From positions 1 to 52,822 of the forward strand of contig MUCT01000026.1 in the NCBI GenBank assembly GCA_002816585.1: 52,822 bases of DNA. The letters are read 5' to 3'. Each line of letters begins with the position of its first letter. The stretch's first letter is position 1. Positions 17,884-25,893 of this stretch are shown here, one piece after another. The position numbers were made by a program, and so were the translations under genes. The notes below the pieces were generated by a model. The model ran no database searches, was not told where the DNA came from, and was given only the letters and a program-made list of their open reading frames with translations. The stretch comes from SAR202 cluster bacterium Io17-Chloro-G6. Lineage in GTDB: Bacteria > Chloroflexota > Dehalococcoidia > UBA3495.

Positions 17884-18351
17884 ATGCGACGGGGTTATCT
17901 ACTAACATGGGAGAGACTGCTGGGTGATATTCCGCTCGGGAAATTACCTAGTATTGATCGGGCAGCGAGATCGAATACTATGACTTTAAGCGGACGAGGC
18001 AGCCTGGGAGACCACGGTTTCGGTCGCCAACAATTGCGCCAGGGCGGAGGCCGCGGGAACGGCAACGACCACTTGGATGAGTTGATCGGCGCCACCGAGC
18101 TATTCGTCTACCAGACGCCTAACAAAAAAACCAAGGGCTTCGAACCGCTGAAACTGTTCCTGGAAGCCTCCGAATGCGAGTTGATCTTCACCGTGGACGT
18201 CCCACCAGAACTGCGGAACTACGAGGCCTTCCGCATCACCCACAAATCGGGAGAAAAGATCCCTGACGCGGTGCTGCGCCGCTGCCACGCCTGGGCCCAC
18301 GGCCGCAACTTCCTACACAGCTTCTTCAAGCCCATGTACGGGGCACGATAG
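17884..18351 (+). CDS. Hypothetical protein
   Basis: An open frame of 155 codons. The C-terminal 90 residues (from DELIGATELFVYQTPNKK onward, including VDVPPELRNYEAF and RRCHAWAHGRNFLHSFF) have real protein character; the first 40 codons look less convincing, and the ATG at 17980 is a plausible later start, though no good ribosome binding site precedes either. I do not recognise a family. It follows the SMP-30 gene by 26 bases. Confidence 0.45.
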   Translation: MRRGYLLTWERLLGDIPLGKLPSIDRAARSNTMTLSGRGSLGDHGFGRQQLRQGGGRGNGNDHLDELIGATELFVYQTPNKKTKGFEPLKLFLEASECELIFTVDVPPELRNYEAFRITHKSGEKIPDAVLRRCHAWAHGRNFLHSFFKPMYGAR

Positions 18352-18398
18352 AGTCTGAATTCTGAGGTCTGCAAGCTTTCGCCTTGCATCTTCCGCCA

Positions 18399-18788
18399 CT
18401 ACCGTTGGAAGTAGGTCTTCATGGGTTCGAAGTAGTGGTCCGCCCACCCCTGTTTGTAGCGCATACCGTGGTCCGGTAGTTTGGTGTGCTTCAGGGTTAG
18501 GTGGGTGCCTGTCCCCTCAGGGGCCAACGTGATCTCCAGTTCCGAATCAGAGTCCGAGGCGTCAAATTCCTGGGTACGCCACGACTGGCGGATCAGCTTG
18601 CCGGGAGCCAGCTCCAGGTTCTTGCCGGTGATGTAGCCGTCGTGGGCCATGAATTCGGCTCCCACCTGGTTGCTGGCAGAAGCTGTGGTTCCAATCATGG
18701 CCGCGTGACCATCGGAATCCAGCCAGGTGTCATAAACGGCCTGGGGCGAAACCGGGAACGATTCGGATATCTCAAACTCTACGCTCAT
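18399..18788 (-). CDS. SRPBCC/AHSA1 domain protein
   Basis: A 129-residue START-like (AHSA1) protein with a single helix-grip fold. It opens FEISESFPVSPQAVYDTWLDSDGHAAMIG and closes QGWADHYFEPMKTYF, the usual ends of the family. Members bind small hydrophobic ligands or act with Hsp90-like partners, but this one cannot be assigned. It lies immediately downstream of the DJ-1/PfpI remnant on the same strand. Confidence 0.85.
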   Translation of the reverse strand: MSVEFEISESFPVSPQAVYDTWLDSDGHAAMIGTTASASNQVGAEFMAHDGYITGKNLELAPGKLIRQSWRTQEFDASDSDSELEITLAPEGTGTHLTLKHTKLPDHGMRYKQGWADHYFEPMKTYFQR

Positions 18789-18789
18789 A

Positions 18790-19503
18790 TTACCTCGTGA
18801 TACTGCAATTCAAGGCTATTGGGCCGCCAGATAAGCAAACCTGTCGTTGGCGGGGTTCTTGACCCGGTTGTGCTCGATGAACACAGCGGTGTTCTCGGCC
18901 ACCCGCTCGCCGTCCAAGTCTGCGACCAGGGCTAGGGTTATGTCGATGCATGCCGAGACTCCGGCGGACGCGATCATTCCCCTTCTTGCCGTTTTGTCCA
19001 CCAGGTCCACCCAGCGCGGCGAGGCGTCCCATTCGACGGCCTCGCCCTGGGTCAGCACCCCATTCCAGGCAGTCTTGTTGCTGGTTGCGGCCTTGCCGTC
19101 GAGTATTTCGGTCTTGGCCAGCAGGGCGGCTCTGGTGCAGACCGAGGACCTTCAGCAAGCCCGACACCGAAAACAACCGCTCGCCCACTGTGTCGACCGC
19201 CATGTTCAATAGCTGAAGAGTGGTTGCCCCCAGGAGAGGTTGGGCATCATCAGGGCCGAAGATCACCAAACTTGTCCTCTCGCGGCCGTCCAGTCTAATC
19301 CGTGCCTCACCCACATCGTATTCGACACTACGCTCATCAGCCAATTGAAAGGTTACCTGCCCAATGGCAACGACCCCCAAACTGGTCAACAGGTTGCCAG
19401 GAAGCAACGTGTGGGACGCCCCTGTATCGACGAGAGCGTCAATGGGCCGAAACTCACTGCCAGACGGACTACCAACTTGGATTGACACGTTGAATGTACC
19501 CAT
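18790..19503 (-). CDS. Retropepsin-like aspartic protease fused by run-on to a foreign 3' tail
   Basis: The first ~117 residues form a complete clan AA retropepsin-like unit with the active-site motif VDTGAS (Asp26) and the flap/C-terminal part PLLGATTLQLLNMAVD. Such proteins normally stop about here. Instead the frame continues for 120 residues of low-complexity Arg/Gly/Gln-rich sequence, which is the DJ-1/PfpI remnant read in the wrong frame. The ATG at 19503 follows CGAGGA and lies 26 bases from the 3' end of tRNA-Met. The stop appears to have been lost at the junction near 19151. Confidence 0.65.
   Translation of the reverse strand: MGTFNVSIQVGSPSGSEFRPIDALVDTGASHTLLPGNLLTSLGVVAIGQVTFQLADERSVEYDVGEARIRLDGRERTSLVIFGPDDAQPLLGATTLQLLNMAVDTVGERLFSVSGLLKVLGLHQSRPAGQDRNTRRQGRNQQQDCLEWGADPGRGRRMGRLAALGGPGGQNGKKGNDRVRRSLGMHRHNPSPGRRLGRRAGGREHRCVHRAQPGQEPRQRQVCLSGGPIALNCSITR
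18816..19151 (-). pseudogene. C-terminal half of a DJ-1/PfpI family gene
   Basis: In the frame ending at 18816 the sequence reads SSVCTRAALLAKTEILDG, then the ASAGVSACIDITLALVADLDGE block and IEHNRVKNPANDRFAYL: the nucleophile-Cys elbow and C-terminal half of an isonitrile-hydratase/ThiJ-type DJ-1/PfpI protein. The first ~100 residues are absent; a TGA stands at 19152-19154, where the retropepsin-like gene begins. No start with a ribosome binding site precedes the remnant, so it is a truncated gene produced by deletion or recombination. Confidence 0.75.
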
Positions 19504-19529
19504 TTGTCCTCGGGGAAACGCAGGAAACG

Positions 19530-19604
19530 TGGTGGGCCCGGTTGGTATCGAACCAACTACCAGTCGGTTATGAGCCGACTGCTCTACCAATGAGCTACGG
19601 GCCC
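19530..19604 (-). tRNA. tRNA with anticodon CAT (probably tRNA-Met, elongator)
   Basis: A 75-base tRNA on the minus strand. The acceptor stem GGGCCCG pairs perfectly with CGGGCCC, the D-arm reads GCTCATTGGTAGAGC, the anticodon loop is CTCATAA, the T-arm has GGTTCGATACC, and A plus an encoded CCA end it. Elongator Met is most likely; a tRNA-Ile modified at C34 cannot be excluded without comparison. The initiator-type GGG pairs in the anticodon stem are absent. Confidence 0.95.
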
Positions 19605-19668
19605 TCGACAAAAGTGTAGTCTTGGGCTTTTGAGAGTGTCAAGGAATCCAAAGAGGGGTTAGTTGAGG

Positions 19669-21024
19669 CTAAGCCAGGCCCAGATTCTGCAAGTAATCGG
19701 GGTCCCAGTCAGATATCAGACCCCTCTCCAGCGCTTCGGTCTCGGGTATCCGTGGGCTCGCCTCACCAGTCGTCGGCACCGTGGCCACCACCCCGTCGTT
19801 GACCAAGCCCTGGAAGCTCTCGCAGTTCACACCCAGCAGGCCCTGAAGAATTTCCTCATTGTGTTGGCCAAAGGTGGGCGGTGGACCCTGGATTGCCAAA
19901 GGGCTGTTGGAGAACTTGTAGGGCCGGCCGATGAACAATCTCGACCCCATTTTCCGTTCCTTTGGATAGTCCACCCGCTCCAAAAACCCACGGCTCTTGA
20001 ACTGGGGGTCGTAGTGGATGTCCTTGCTATCCAGCACCGGTCCCGCCGGTATCCCTACTCCCTGGAGGGCGTGCATCAGCTCGTACTTGTCCACGCCCGA
20101 CGTCCAACTCTGGATGATCTCGTCGATTGCGTCATGGTTGCGTTGCCTGGAAAGCAGGTCAGCGTAATCGGGGTTAGCGGCCAACTCCGGCTTTCCCACG
20201 AGCCCACATATGGCGGACCAGCCGGCGTCATCGCCCACCGAGAGCGTAATCCACTGATCGTCTCCCAAGGCCGGATAGCAGCCCTGGGGCGCCCTGTAGG
20301 GATGGCGATTGCCGATACGGCCTCCTTCGCGGCCATTCACCTGGGCGTCCATGATGTATTCAGACATAAACATGACGCCTGCCTGGTACATGCCGATGTC
20401 GGCCCACTGGCCCTGTCCGGTTTTGTTACGGTAGCGCAGAGCAGAGCCGATGGCGAAGAGGGCTGTCCAGGTGGAAAGGAAGTCAACGAATGACGCTCCC
20501 GCTTTGGCCGGACCCTGGTCCTTGTAGCCGGTAATCCAGCAGTGCCCGTGGGTGGCTTCCTGGGTGGTTGCCTGTGCCGGATAGCTGGAATATGGACCGT
20601 CGCCGTGGCCGTAGCCTGTGTTGGAGATCATGATAATGTCGGGTTTCAGCTTCTTCATGTTGGGATAGTCCAGGTCCCAACTGCGCATCACCCTGGGGGT
20701 GAAATTTTCCATCACAACGTCGCTGACTTTGATGAGATCCCGGAAAAAGTCTCGGCCCCGGCTGTCAGTCATGTCCAGAGTTATGGACCGTTTGCCCCGG
20801 TGGATCAGGTTATAGGTGGAAGGCCGGTTCCACCAGTCGTCGCCCCGGTCGTTCTCCGGAAAGGCGCCGGCAAAACCGCCTGTACGGGTGACATCGGGTC
20901 GGCCTGGCCCCTCCACCTTGATCACCTCCGCGCCCATGTCGGCCAGCAGACCACCGGCGTAGGGTAGGGCGAACACGTAGGTGGAGTCGATTACTCGGAT
21001 GCCTTCCAGGGGTAACCGGGCCAT
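19669..21024 (-). CDS. CoA-transferase family III (CaiB/BaiF), Gln at nucleophile position
   Basis: A 451-residue family III CoA-transferase homologue with the N-terminal IRVIDSTYVFALPYAG, GAEVIKVEGPGRPD and C-terminal FGQHNEEILQGLLG signatures. At the nucleophile site the family's Asp (or Glu in some branches) is replaced by Gln214 (GQWADIGMYQAG). This implies loss or change of catalysis, or a role as a partner subunit. It is the downstream gene of a tandem pair with 21165-22388, separated by a 140-base gap carrying a repeat. Confidence 0.9.
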   Translation of the reverse strand: MARLPLEGIRVIDSTYVFALPYAGGLLADMGAEVIKVEGPGRPDVTRTGGFAGAFPENDRGDDWWNRPSTYNLIHRGKRSITLDMTDSRGRDFFRDLIKVSDVVMENFTPRVMRSWDLDYPNMKKLKPDIIMISNTGYGHGDGPYSSYPAQATTQEATHGHCWITGYKDQGPAKAGASFVDFLSTWTALFAIGSALRYRNKTGQGQWADIGMYQAGVMFMSEYIMDAQVNGREGGRIGNRHPYRAPQGCYPALGDDQWITLSVGDDAGWSAICGLVGKPELAANPDYADLLSRQRNHDAIDEIIQSWTSGVDKYELMHALQGVGIPAGPVLDSKDIHYDPQFKSRGFLERVDYPKERKMGSRLFIGRPYKFSNSPLAIQGPPPTFGQHNEEILQGLLGVNCESFQGLVNDGVVATVPTTGEASPRIPETEALERGLISDWDPDYLQNLGLA

Positions 21025-21057
21025 TTTCTTTCCTTCTGTTAGTCGGCTGATGCGCGC

Positions 21058-21136
21058 CCTTCGACGGGCTCAGGACGAGCGGTAGACGATCCTACCGGAC
21101 TTGTTGATTCCGTTCATGGTGAGCTTGTCGAACCAC
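21058..21136. repeat. Dispersed palindromic intergenic element
   Basis: Between the two CoA-transferase genes, 21058-21082 (CCTTCGACGGG through GACGAGCGG) is the reverse complement of 8030-8054 with one mismatch. About 30 bases on, 21113-21136 carries CGTTCATGGTGAGCTTGTCG, a related motif in the opposite sense. Together they resemble a two-armed repetitive extragenic palindrome. Confidence 0.65.
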
Positions 21137-21164
21137 CGGTTGAGTCAAGTCTTGGTCGGTCTGA

Positions 21165-22388
21165 TTAAATAACATCGAGCTGTCTTAAGCGAACGAAGTC
21201 CTCGATGCTGTACTCCAAGCCGTCCACGTAGATCTCGGAGTTGTGCTGGCCCAGAGTGGGGGCCGGGCGGATGTATTGGTATGGGGTTAGGCTCAGGTTG
21301 AACAACACCGCCGGCACCTTCACCTTGCCGATCACCGGATGGTCCACTTCCCGGTAAAAGTCTCGGGACTCCAATTGGGGACAATCCGCCAGTTCTGATG
21401 GAGTCTGCACCAGTCCAAATAGCATCCTGGCCTCGGCGGCCTTGGTGAACAGGTCCCACTTGCCCCGTTCTTTGATGGAGTCCAAGACCACCTCATCCAG
21501 TTCTTCACTGTTCCTGAGCCGTTGGGCCGGGTCGGCGAACTTGGGCTCCCTCAGTTGCGGGTCACCAAAGAAATTAGCGATGGTCTCCCACGTAGCGCCG
21601 CCTCCGGTCTGCACGATGATCCAGCCGTCTTTGCAGGGCATGGGGTGGCCGAAGTTACTGCCCGATGGCCGCCGCCGGGGCAGTGTGCCGCCCATGAAGG
21701 GATACATTGTCTGGGTGGCCATGGCGGTGGAGGCGACACACTCGGTCACCGATACATCGATGTGCTGGCCCTCGCCCGTGTTGTCTTGCATGAACAGGGC
21801 CATGGAAGTCGAGGCCGCTCCGTTGAGGCCGCCCTCGTACTGGGCCTGGAACCCGCCGTGCTTCAACGGTTCTTGGCCCTGCACGCCGCTGATGCTCATG
21901 ATCAGCCCCATGGCGTAGTTAACCACTTCTTCGCCCTGGTATTGGCTGTAGGGCCCGGTTTGGCCAAAGGGGGTAATGGAGGTCATGATCAGCGAGGGGT
22001 TCCCAGCCTGCAGGTCTTGATAGCCCACGCCCAAGCCGGCCAGATAGCCGGGGCGGTAGGACTCTATCATCACGTCTATATGGGGCACTAGCCGCTTCAG
22101 GATATTCCGTCCGGTAACTGTCTCCAGGTTCAGCGTCGCGCCTTTCTTGTTCAAATTCAGCAGCAAGTAAAATAGGCTCTTTTCCGGGTGGGGGTCATCA
22201 CCAAAGAAGGGACCCATGCGGCGCAGGGCCGCCCCTGCTGGCGGCTCCACCTTCAGGACGTCGGCCCCGTAGTCGGCCAGCAAGCGGCCGCAGAAAGACC
22301 CGGCGATGTCCTCGCTCAGGTCCAACACTTTCACTCCGTTTAAGGGGCCGTGCGACAGTGGGGCCTGGGGTGATTGGGTGGAAGTCAA
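21165..22388 (-). CDS. CoA-transferase family III (CaiB/BaiF)
   Basis: A 407-residue family III CoA-transferase homologue. Signatures: GVKVLDLSEDIAGSFCGRLLADYGADVLKVE at the N-terminus, SITPFGQTGPYSQY in the middle and TLGQHNSEIYVDGL near the end. The nucleophile position is Glu216 (GQHIDVSVTEC) instead of Asp. It starts with ATG at 22388 and precedes the Gln214 paralogue; the pair may form a heteromer, which is an inference from adjacency and complementary active-site changes. Confidence 0.92.
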   Translation of the reverse strand: MTSTQSPQAPLSHGPLNGVKVLDLSEDIAGSFCGRLLADYGADVLKVEPPAGAALRRMGPFFGDDPHPEKSLFYLLLNLNKKGATLNLETVTGRNILKRLVPHIDVMIESYRPGYLAGLGVGYQDLQAGNPSLIMTSITPFGQTGPYSQYQGEEVVNYAMGLIMSISGVQGQEPLKHGGFQAQYEGGLNGAASTSMALFMQDNTGEGQHIDVSVTECVASTAMATQTMYPFMGGTLPRRRPSGSNFGHPMPCKDGWIIVQTGGGATWETIANFFGDPQLREPKFADPAQRLRNSEELDEVVLDSIKERGKWDLFTKAAEARMLFGLVQTPSELADCPQLESRDFYREVDHPVIGKVKVPAVLFNLSLTPYQYIRPAPTLGQHNSEIYVDGLEYSIEDFVRLRQLDVI

Positions 22389-22531
22389 GTTAAGCGTGGT
22401 CTCCCATGAAATTACTCAGGGGGCGGTTCGGCTGAAGCTGGTCAAACTGGAAGAATTGTAGCCGACCCCGGCAAGCACGGCAATCACAATCCATGGCTCG
22501 GGTGGCTACTCCAACCTGGCCTTGAACCGGT

Positions 22532-23461
22532 CTACGAGCCGAAGTGCTGCCCCAGTTTGGCCTTGAACTCGTCCATGGAGAAGCTGTACTGCTGGGTGCC
22601 CCATTTCCGCACCGCATAATGGCCGGCCACGTTACCCATCTGCACGGCCCGCTCAATGGACAGGCCTTCAACCAACCCCTTAATCAGACCACCACGGAAG
22701 GCGTCCCCGGCCCCCGTGGGATCCACGGCGTCATCGGCAGGCACCACCGGTATCGTTACCGTATTGGAGGCGGTCAACAGGTCGCAGCCGTCCCCTCCCC
22801 TGGTCACCACGATGGTCTCCACGGTCTTAGCCACCTCCCCCCGCGACATGCCCGTGCTGTTGCAGATCATCTCCATCTCATAGTCATTGCACACCAGCAT
22901 CTGCGACTGGGCGATGCACTCGGCCAATGCCGCCGGTTCCCAGGCCGGCAGAGACTGTCCCGGGTCGAAGATGGAGAAGATGCCCCGCGCCTGGTGCTGG
23001 GCGGTATACTCAGCCATATCCTGCAGATTGCCCGGAGCTACGATGGCCAGACAATCCTTGGGGTCTAGGGAATCAAAATCGAAGCCCGACTGTTGCTTCA
23101 TCGCCCCCGGATTGAACCCGGTTATCTGGTTGTTCTGAGTATCGGTGGTGATGTAGGCGCCGGCGGTTAATTCTTCAACCACAACGCGTATGTCCTCCGT
23201 TGGGACACCGATCTGCTTCAACCATTCGAAATAGCGGTGGTAATCCTGACCGATGGTGGCCAATATCCGAGGCTTCTCGCCCAGCAACGACAGAGAATAG
23301 GCAATGTTCCCCGCCGTGCCTCCGAAATTTTCGGTGAGGCTATTCACAGTGAAACTCACGTTGATATTATCCAACTGGTCCGGCAAGATGTGGTCCGAAA
23401 ACTTGCCCTCGAAATCCATGATACGGTCGTAGGCCATTGATCCGGAAACCAGGATATCCAT
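22532..23461 (-). CDS. PfkB family carbohydrate/nucleoside kinase
   Basis: A 309-residue ribokinase-fold kinase. The first signature GGTAGNIAYSLSLLG and the second, VDPTGAGDAFRGGLIKGL, are intact, with catalytic Asp253. The short lid and the overall sequence suggest an adenosine-kinase-like or sugar-kinase subgroup of the family; the acceptor cannot be fixed from sequence. It is on the same strand as the upstream DUF192 gene and the two CoA-transferases but separated by 69-143 base gaps. Confidence 0.9.
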   Translation of the reverse strand: MDILVSGSMAYDRIMDFEGKFSDHILPDQLDNINVSFTVNSLTENFGGTAGNIAYSLSLLGEKPRILATIGQDYHRYFEWLKQIGVPTEDIRVVVEELTAGAYITTDTQNNQITGFNPGAMKQQSGFDFDSLDPKDCLAIVAPGNLQDMAEYTAQHQARGIFSIFDPGQSLPAWEPAALAECIAQSQMLVCNDYEMEMICNSTGMSRGEVAKTVETIVVTRGGDGCDLLTASNTVTIPVVPADDAVDPTGAGDAFRGGLIKGLVEGLSIERAVQMGNVAGHYAVRKWGTQQYSFSMDEFKAKLGQHFGS

Positions 23462-23529
23462 CTGTAAGGTCCCTCGCTATGTCTCTCGGCTAGTTTATTG
23501 ATCGCCGTTCTAGTTTATGGTTGTCCGGG

Positions 23530-24144
23530 CTAGCAACCGTATTCTCCGGCCAACGCCCCCACAAATTTCACCGGATCGCCTGCCCCCAGCCCCAACCGTT
23601 CCGCCTCACCTGCGTTGATCTCGAGGACGTACATAGCCGGCGACTCGGGTGAATATCTGGGCAGGTTGTCCAGCGAAGTCCCCGGTTCTGGATGCGGCAC
23701 GTTTTCTGAGATGTCCACCACCTTGCACTTGGCGCCGATCCAGACCATATCCAGGGCGAACTCCATCTCCCTCATCCAAAACCGCAGCCGGTTTTCAGAT
23801 TCAAATATAAACAACATGCCGGTACCTGAATCAAGAAATTCACGCCCAGAAAGGCCTTGAACCCGCTCCTCGGAAGTCACCGCCAGTTCGACGGGAAAAA
23901 CCACTTCATCAACCCGAACGACCGGCCCGAAATCCGGCGCTTCTGTCGCGGCCAATGTGGGAGTTGTCGTGGACGTATCAACGGGAGTTTGAGTGTCGAA
24001 TGGGGTGGACGTATTAACCGGTGTCGCAGCACCCCCGCAGGCGGCGGCCGCCAAGATGCCGACTGCCATCCCCAGTAGCAGATAACGGGTCCAGGCTAAA
24101 GGTGTGGCGGGATTCAAATTTCTACCCCAGATTTTCTTCCCCAA
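23530..24144 (-). CDS. DUF192 lipoprotein
   Basis: A 204-residue exported protein. A signal segment ends in the lipobox LAAAAC (Cys36), followed by a Thr/Pro-rich spacer. The DUF192 domain covers about residues 78-200, with the hallmarks VTSEERVQGLSGREFLDSGTGMLF, FWMREMEFALDMVWI and YVLEINAGEAERLGLGAGD. The family is extracytoplasmic and of unknown function. The first codon is TTG (24144) without a clear ribosome binding site, so the start is uncertain. Confidence 0.82.
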   Translation of the reverse strand: MGKKIWGRNLNPATPLAWTRYLLLGMAVGILAAAACGGAATPVNTSTPFDTQTPVDTSTTTPTLAATEAPDFGPVVRVDEVVFPVELAVTSEERVQGLSGREFLDSGTGMLFIFESENRLRFWMREMEFALDMVWIGAKCKVVDISENVPHPEPGTSLDNLPRYSPESPAMYVLEINAGEAERLGLGAGDPVKFVGALAGEYGC

Positions 24145-24245
24145 GCCCGGCGAATCGACGTGTCCGACAGTTCGACAGCCATGTTATCCCAGGGCCAACT
24201 AATCCACAAGTTGGATGCCATTTCGAGAGCCTATTTTGGGAGTTG

Positions 24246-24274
24246 TTGACGAAATTGGGAGCCTGCGTTAGGCT
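24246..24274 (+). promoter_or_regulatory. Putative promoter of the FAS1-like/MaoC operon
   Basis: TTGACG at 24246-24251, a 17-base spacer and TAGGCT at 24269-24274. The -35 is one off consensus and the -10 is weak. Transcription would start about 25 bases before the ATG at 24306, just upstream of its GGAGG. Confidence 0.45.
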
Positions 24275-24305
24275 GAGGGCGTCAAACCACCGGAGGAAAA
24301 CAGCT

Positions 24306-24869
24306 ATGACTCAGGAGGCCCAACAAGACACTCAATCGGTGCTCACGCCAGAGGTTAAAGCCATGATCGGCGTTGAGGGAGACCTGATTGAATCCTGGGG
24401 CACCGTGGACCTCGAATATCTGCGGCGATTCACCCAGGCCGTCATGGACCCCGACCCCAGGTACTGGGACGAAGAGTATGCCAAGACCACTCATTATGGC
24501 GGAATAATCGTGCCGCCCATCATGGTCAGCTACATGACTGGGCGCATCCGTCCCGACCAGGAAGACCCCATCACCAAAGCATTTGAAGAGAACCCCATGT
24601 CCGACGGCATCGGTTCCGTGGAGCGGCCCGGCGCCCTGCCCGACATCCCTACCCATTTGGTCCGAACTCTGAACGCGGGGAATGAAATTGAGGTATACCA
24701 ATACCCCAAAATCGGCGACAAGATCTTCTTCCAGAACCGCTATCACGACATCCGGGAACGGGTGGGAAGAGACGGCAAGGCCTTCCTGATCATCACGCGG
24801 GAAGTCACCTACACCAATCAGGACAAGGCCCTGCTCTGCATCACTCGCCAGTCTTCGATTCGACGTTAA
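24306..24869 (+). CDS. FAS1-like dehydratase (hotdog) domain protein
   Basis: A 187-residue hotdog protein of the FAS1-like dehydratase/MaoC N-terminal type. Typical segments are the FTQAVMDPDPRYWDEEYAKTT helix, GGIIVPPIMVSYM, and the strand run GDKIFFQNRYHDIRERVG. Such single-domain proteins pair with a MaoC-like partner to hydrate enoyl-CoA-type substrates. GGAGGAAAACAGCT precedes the ATG at 24306, which rules out a longer start. The partner MaoC gene follows after 95 bases. Confidence 0.85.
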   Translation: MTQEAQQDTQSVLTPEVKAMIGVEGDLIESWGTVDLEYLRRFTQAVMDPDPRYWDEEYAKTTHYGGIIVPPIMVSYMTGRIRPDQEDPITKAFEENPMSDGIGSVERPGALPDIPTHLVRTLNAGNEIEVYQYPKIGDKIFFQNRYHDIRERVGRDGKAFLIITREVTYTNQDKALLCITRQSSIRR

Positions 24870-24964
24870 CCGGCACAACCGGATTAAACCCGGATTAACT
24901 GTCCGCTGACAGCTGATACAACAAAAGCCGGACGCCTTCCAGTAAACCGGCCGAGGTGATTACC

Positions 24965-25525
24965 ATGAGCGCCCCTCTAGAAGAACTGCTGAAGATGAAG
25001 CCGGAAGAGATTCTGGCCCACAACGAAAGGCCCACCGCCGATCAGTTGCGGAACAAAAGCCAAACCTTCTACGAAGATATCGACGAAGGTTTCGAACTGC
25101 CCAAGTACATCTACTCGCCAACGCCGACACACCTGTTCCGCTGGAGCGCGGCCATCGAGAATTTCCACCGGATCCACTACGATCTGGATTTCGGCCTGAA
25201 CCACGACAAGAATCCCAGCATCCTGGTCCACGGCTCCTGGAAGCAGAGCGTCGTGCCCCAATACCTCAAAGACTGGACCCTCCCAAAGGGCTGGCCCTGG
25301 AAGGCCGCGTTTGAACACCGAGCCATGCTGGTTCCAGGCGACGTATTGATCATGTGGGCCACGGTCACCGGCAAATACGAAAAAGGCGACATGGGCTTCA
25401 TCGAGATGGACCTGGGAATGAAGACTCAAGACGGCGTCGAGAGTATGCCCGGCAGCGCTACGGTTGTTCTGCCCCTGAAAGACGGGCCGGACATCCCATA
25501 TCCCTTCGTTCCGCCCAAAGACTAG
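24965..25525 (+). CDS. MaoC-like hotdog dehydratase
   Basis: A 186-residue MaoC-like protein. The hydratase motif region reads FRWSAAIENFHRIHYDLDF followed by ILVHGSW, matching the usual Asp/His catalytic pair on the hotdog helix. AGGTGA at 24953-24958 precedes the ATG at 24965; a GTG at 24956 in the same frame overlaps that site. With the FAS1-like gene it forms the two-subunit arrangement of enoyl-CoA or mesaconyl-CoA-type hydratases. The substrate is not determined. Confidence 0.85.
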   Translation: MSAPLEELLKMKPEEILAHNERPTADQLRNKSQTFYEDIDEGFELPKYIYSPTPTHLFRWSAAIENFHRIHYDLDFGLNHDKNPSILVHGSWKQSVVPQYLKDWTLPKGWPWKAAFEHRAMLVPGDVLIMWATVTGKYEKGDMGFIEMDLGMKTQDGVESMPGSATVVLPLKDGPDIPYPFVPPKD

Positions 25526-25576
25526 CTGACGGCTATCAGCTTCTTAATTGACACTCACAAGAGGTTAAGGACCGAC

Positions 25577-25846
25577 ATGGCCCGATTTCTAGCGATACAC
25601 AATGTTTCCGGACTGACCGAAGAGCAGTTCCGGGAGAAATTGAGTGCCGTCAGCAAGTGGCGCCCGGACCGCCGCACCACCATCCTCAAGGTCTACGGCG
25701 ACCTGAAGCGAGGCAAGCTGGTGACCGAGTGCGAAGCGGTTGAGCAGGAGCACTTCGAAGACTGGATTAAAATGACTGGCTGGCCTGCTGAGACCATCTT
25801 TAACGTGGACATGGTGATGCAGGTGGGCAATATCTGGAAGCTCTAA
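25577..25846 (+). CDS. Small protein, DUF4242-like
   Basis: An 89-residue protein with a ferredoxin-like alpha/beta pattern: the strand FLAIHNVSGL, the helix TEEQFREKLSAV, a strand TILKVYGDLKRGKLVTECEAV and the helix QEHFEDWIKMTGW. The layout resembles DUF4242/nickel-binding SCO4226-type proteins, but the His-rich signature is not obvious, so the assignment is tentative. It follows the MaoC gene on the same strand after 51 bases and ends just before the minus-strand S26 gene. Confidence 0.6.
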   Translation: MARFLAIHNVSGLTEEQFREKLSAVSKWRPDRRTTILKVYGDLKRGKLVTECEAVEQEHFEDWIKMTGWPAETIFNVDMVMQVGNIWKL

Positions 25847-25893
25847 CCCCGGCGTGCAAGCAGCGGGGATATTTCGGCCGGTCAACCGCCAAA

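Noticed and set aside
19504..19611. N-terminal extension of the retropepsin-like gene
   Set aside because: The first 36 codons read through tRNA-Met; the ATG at 19503 has its own ribosome binding site.
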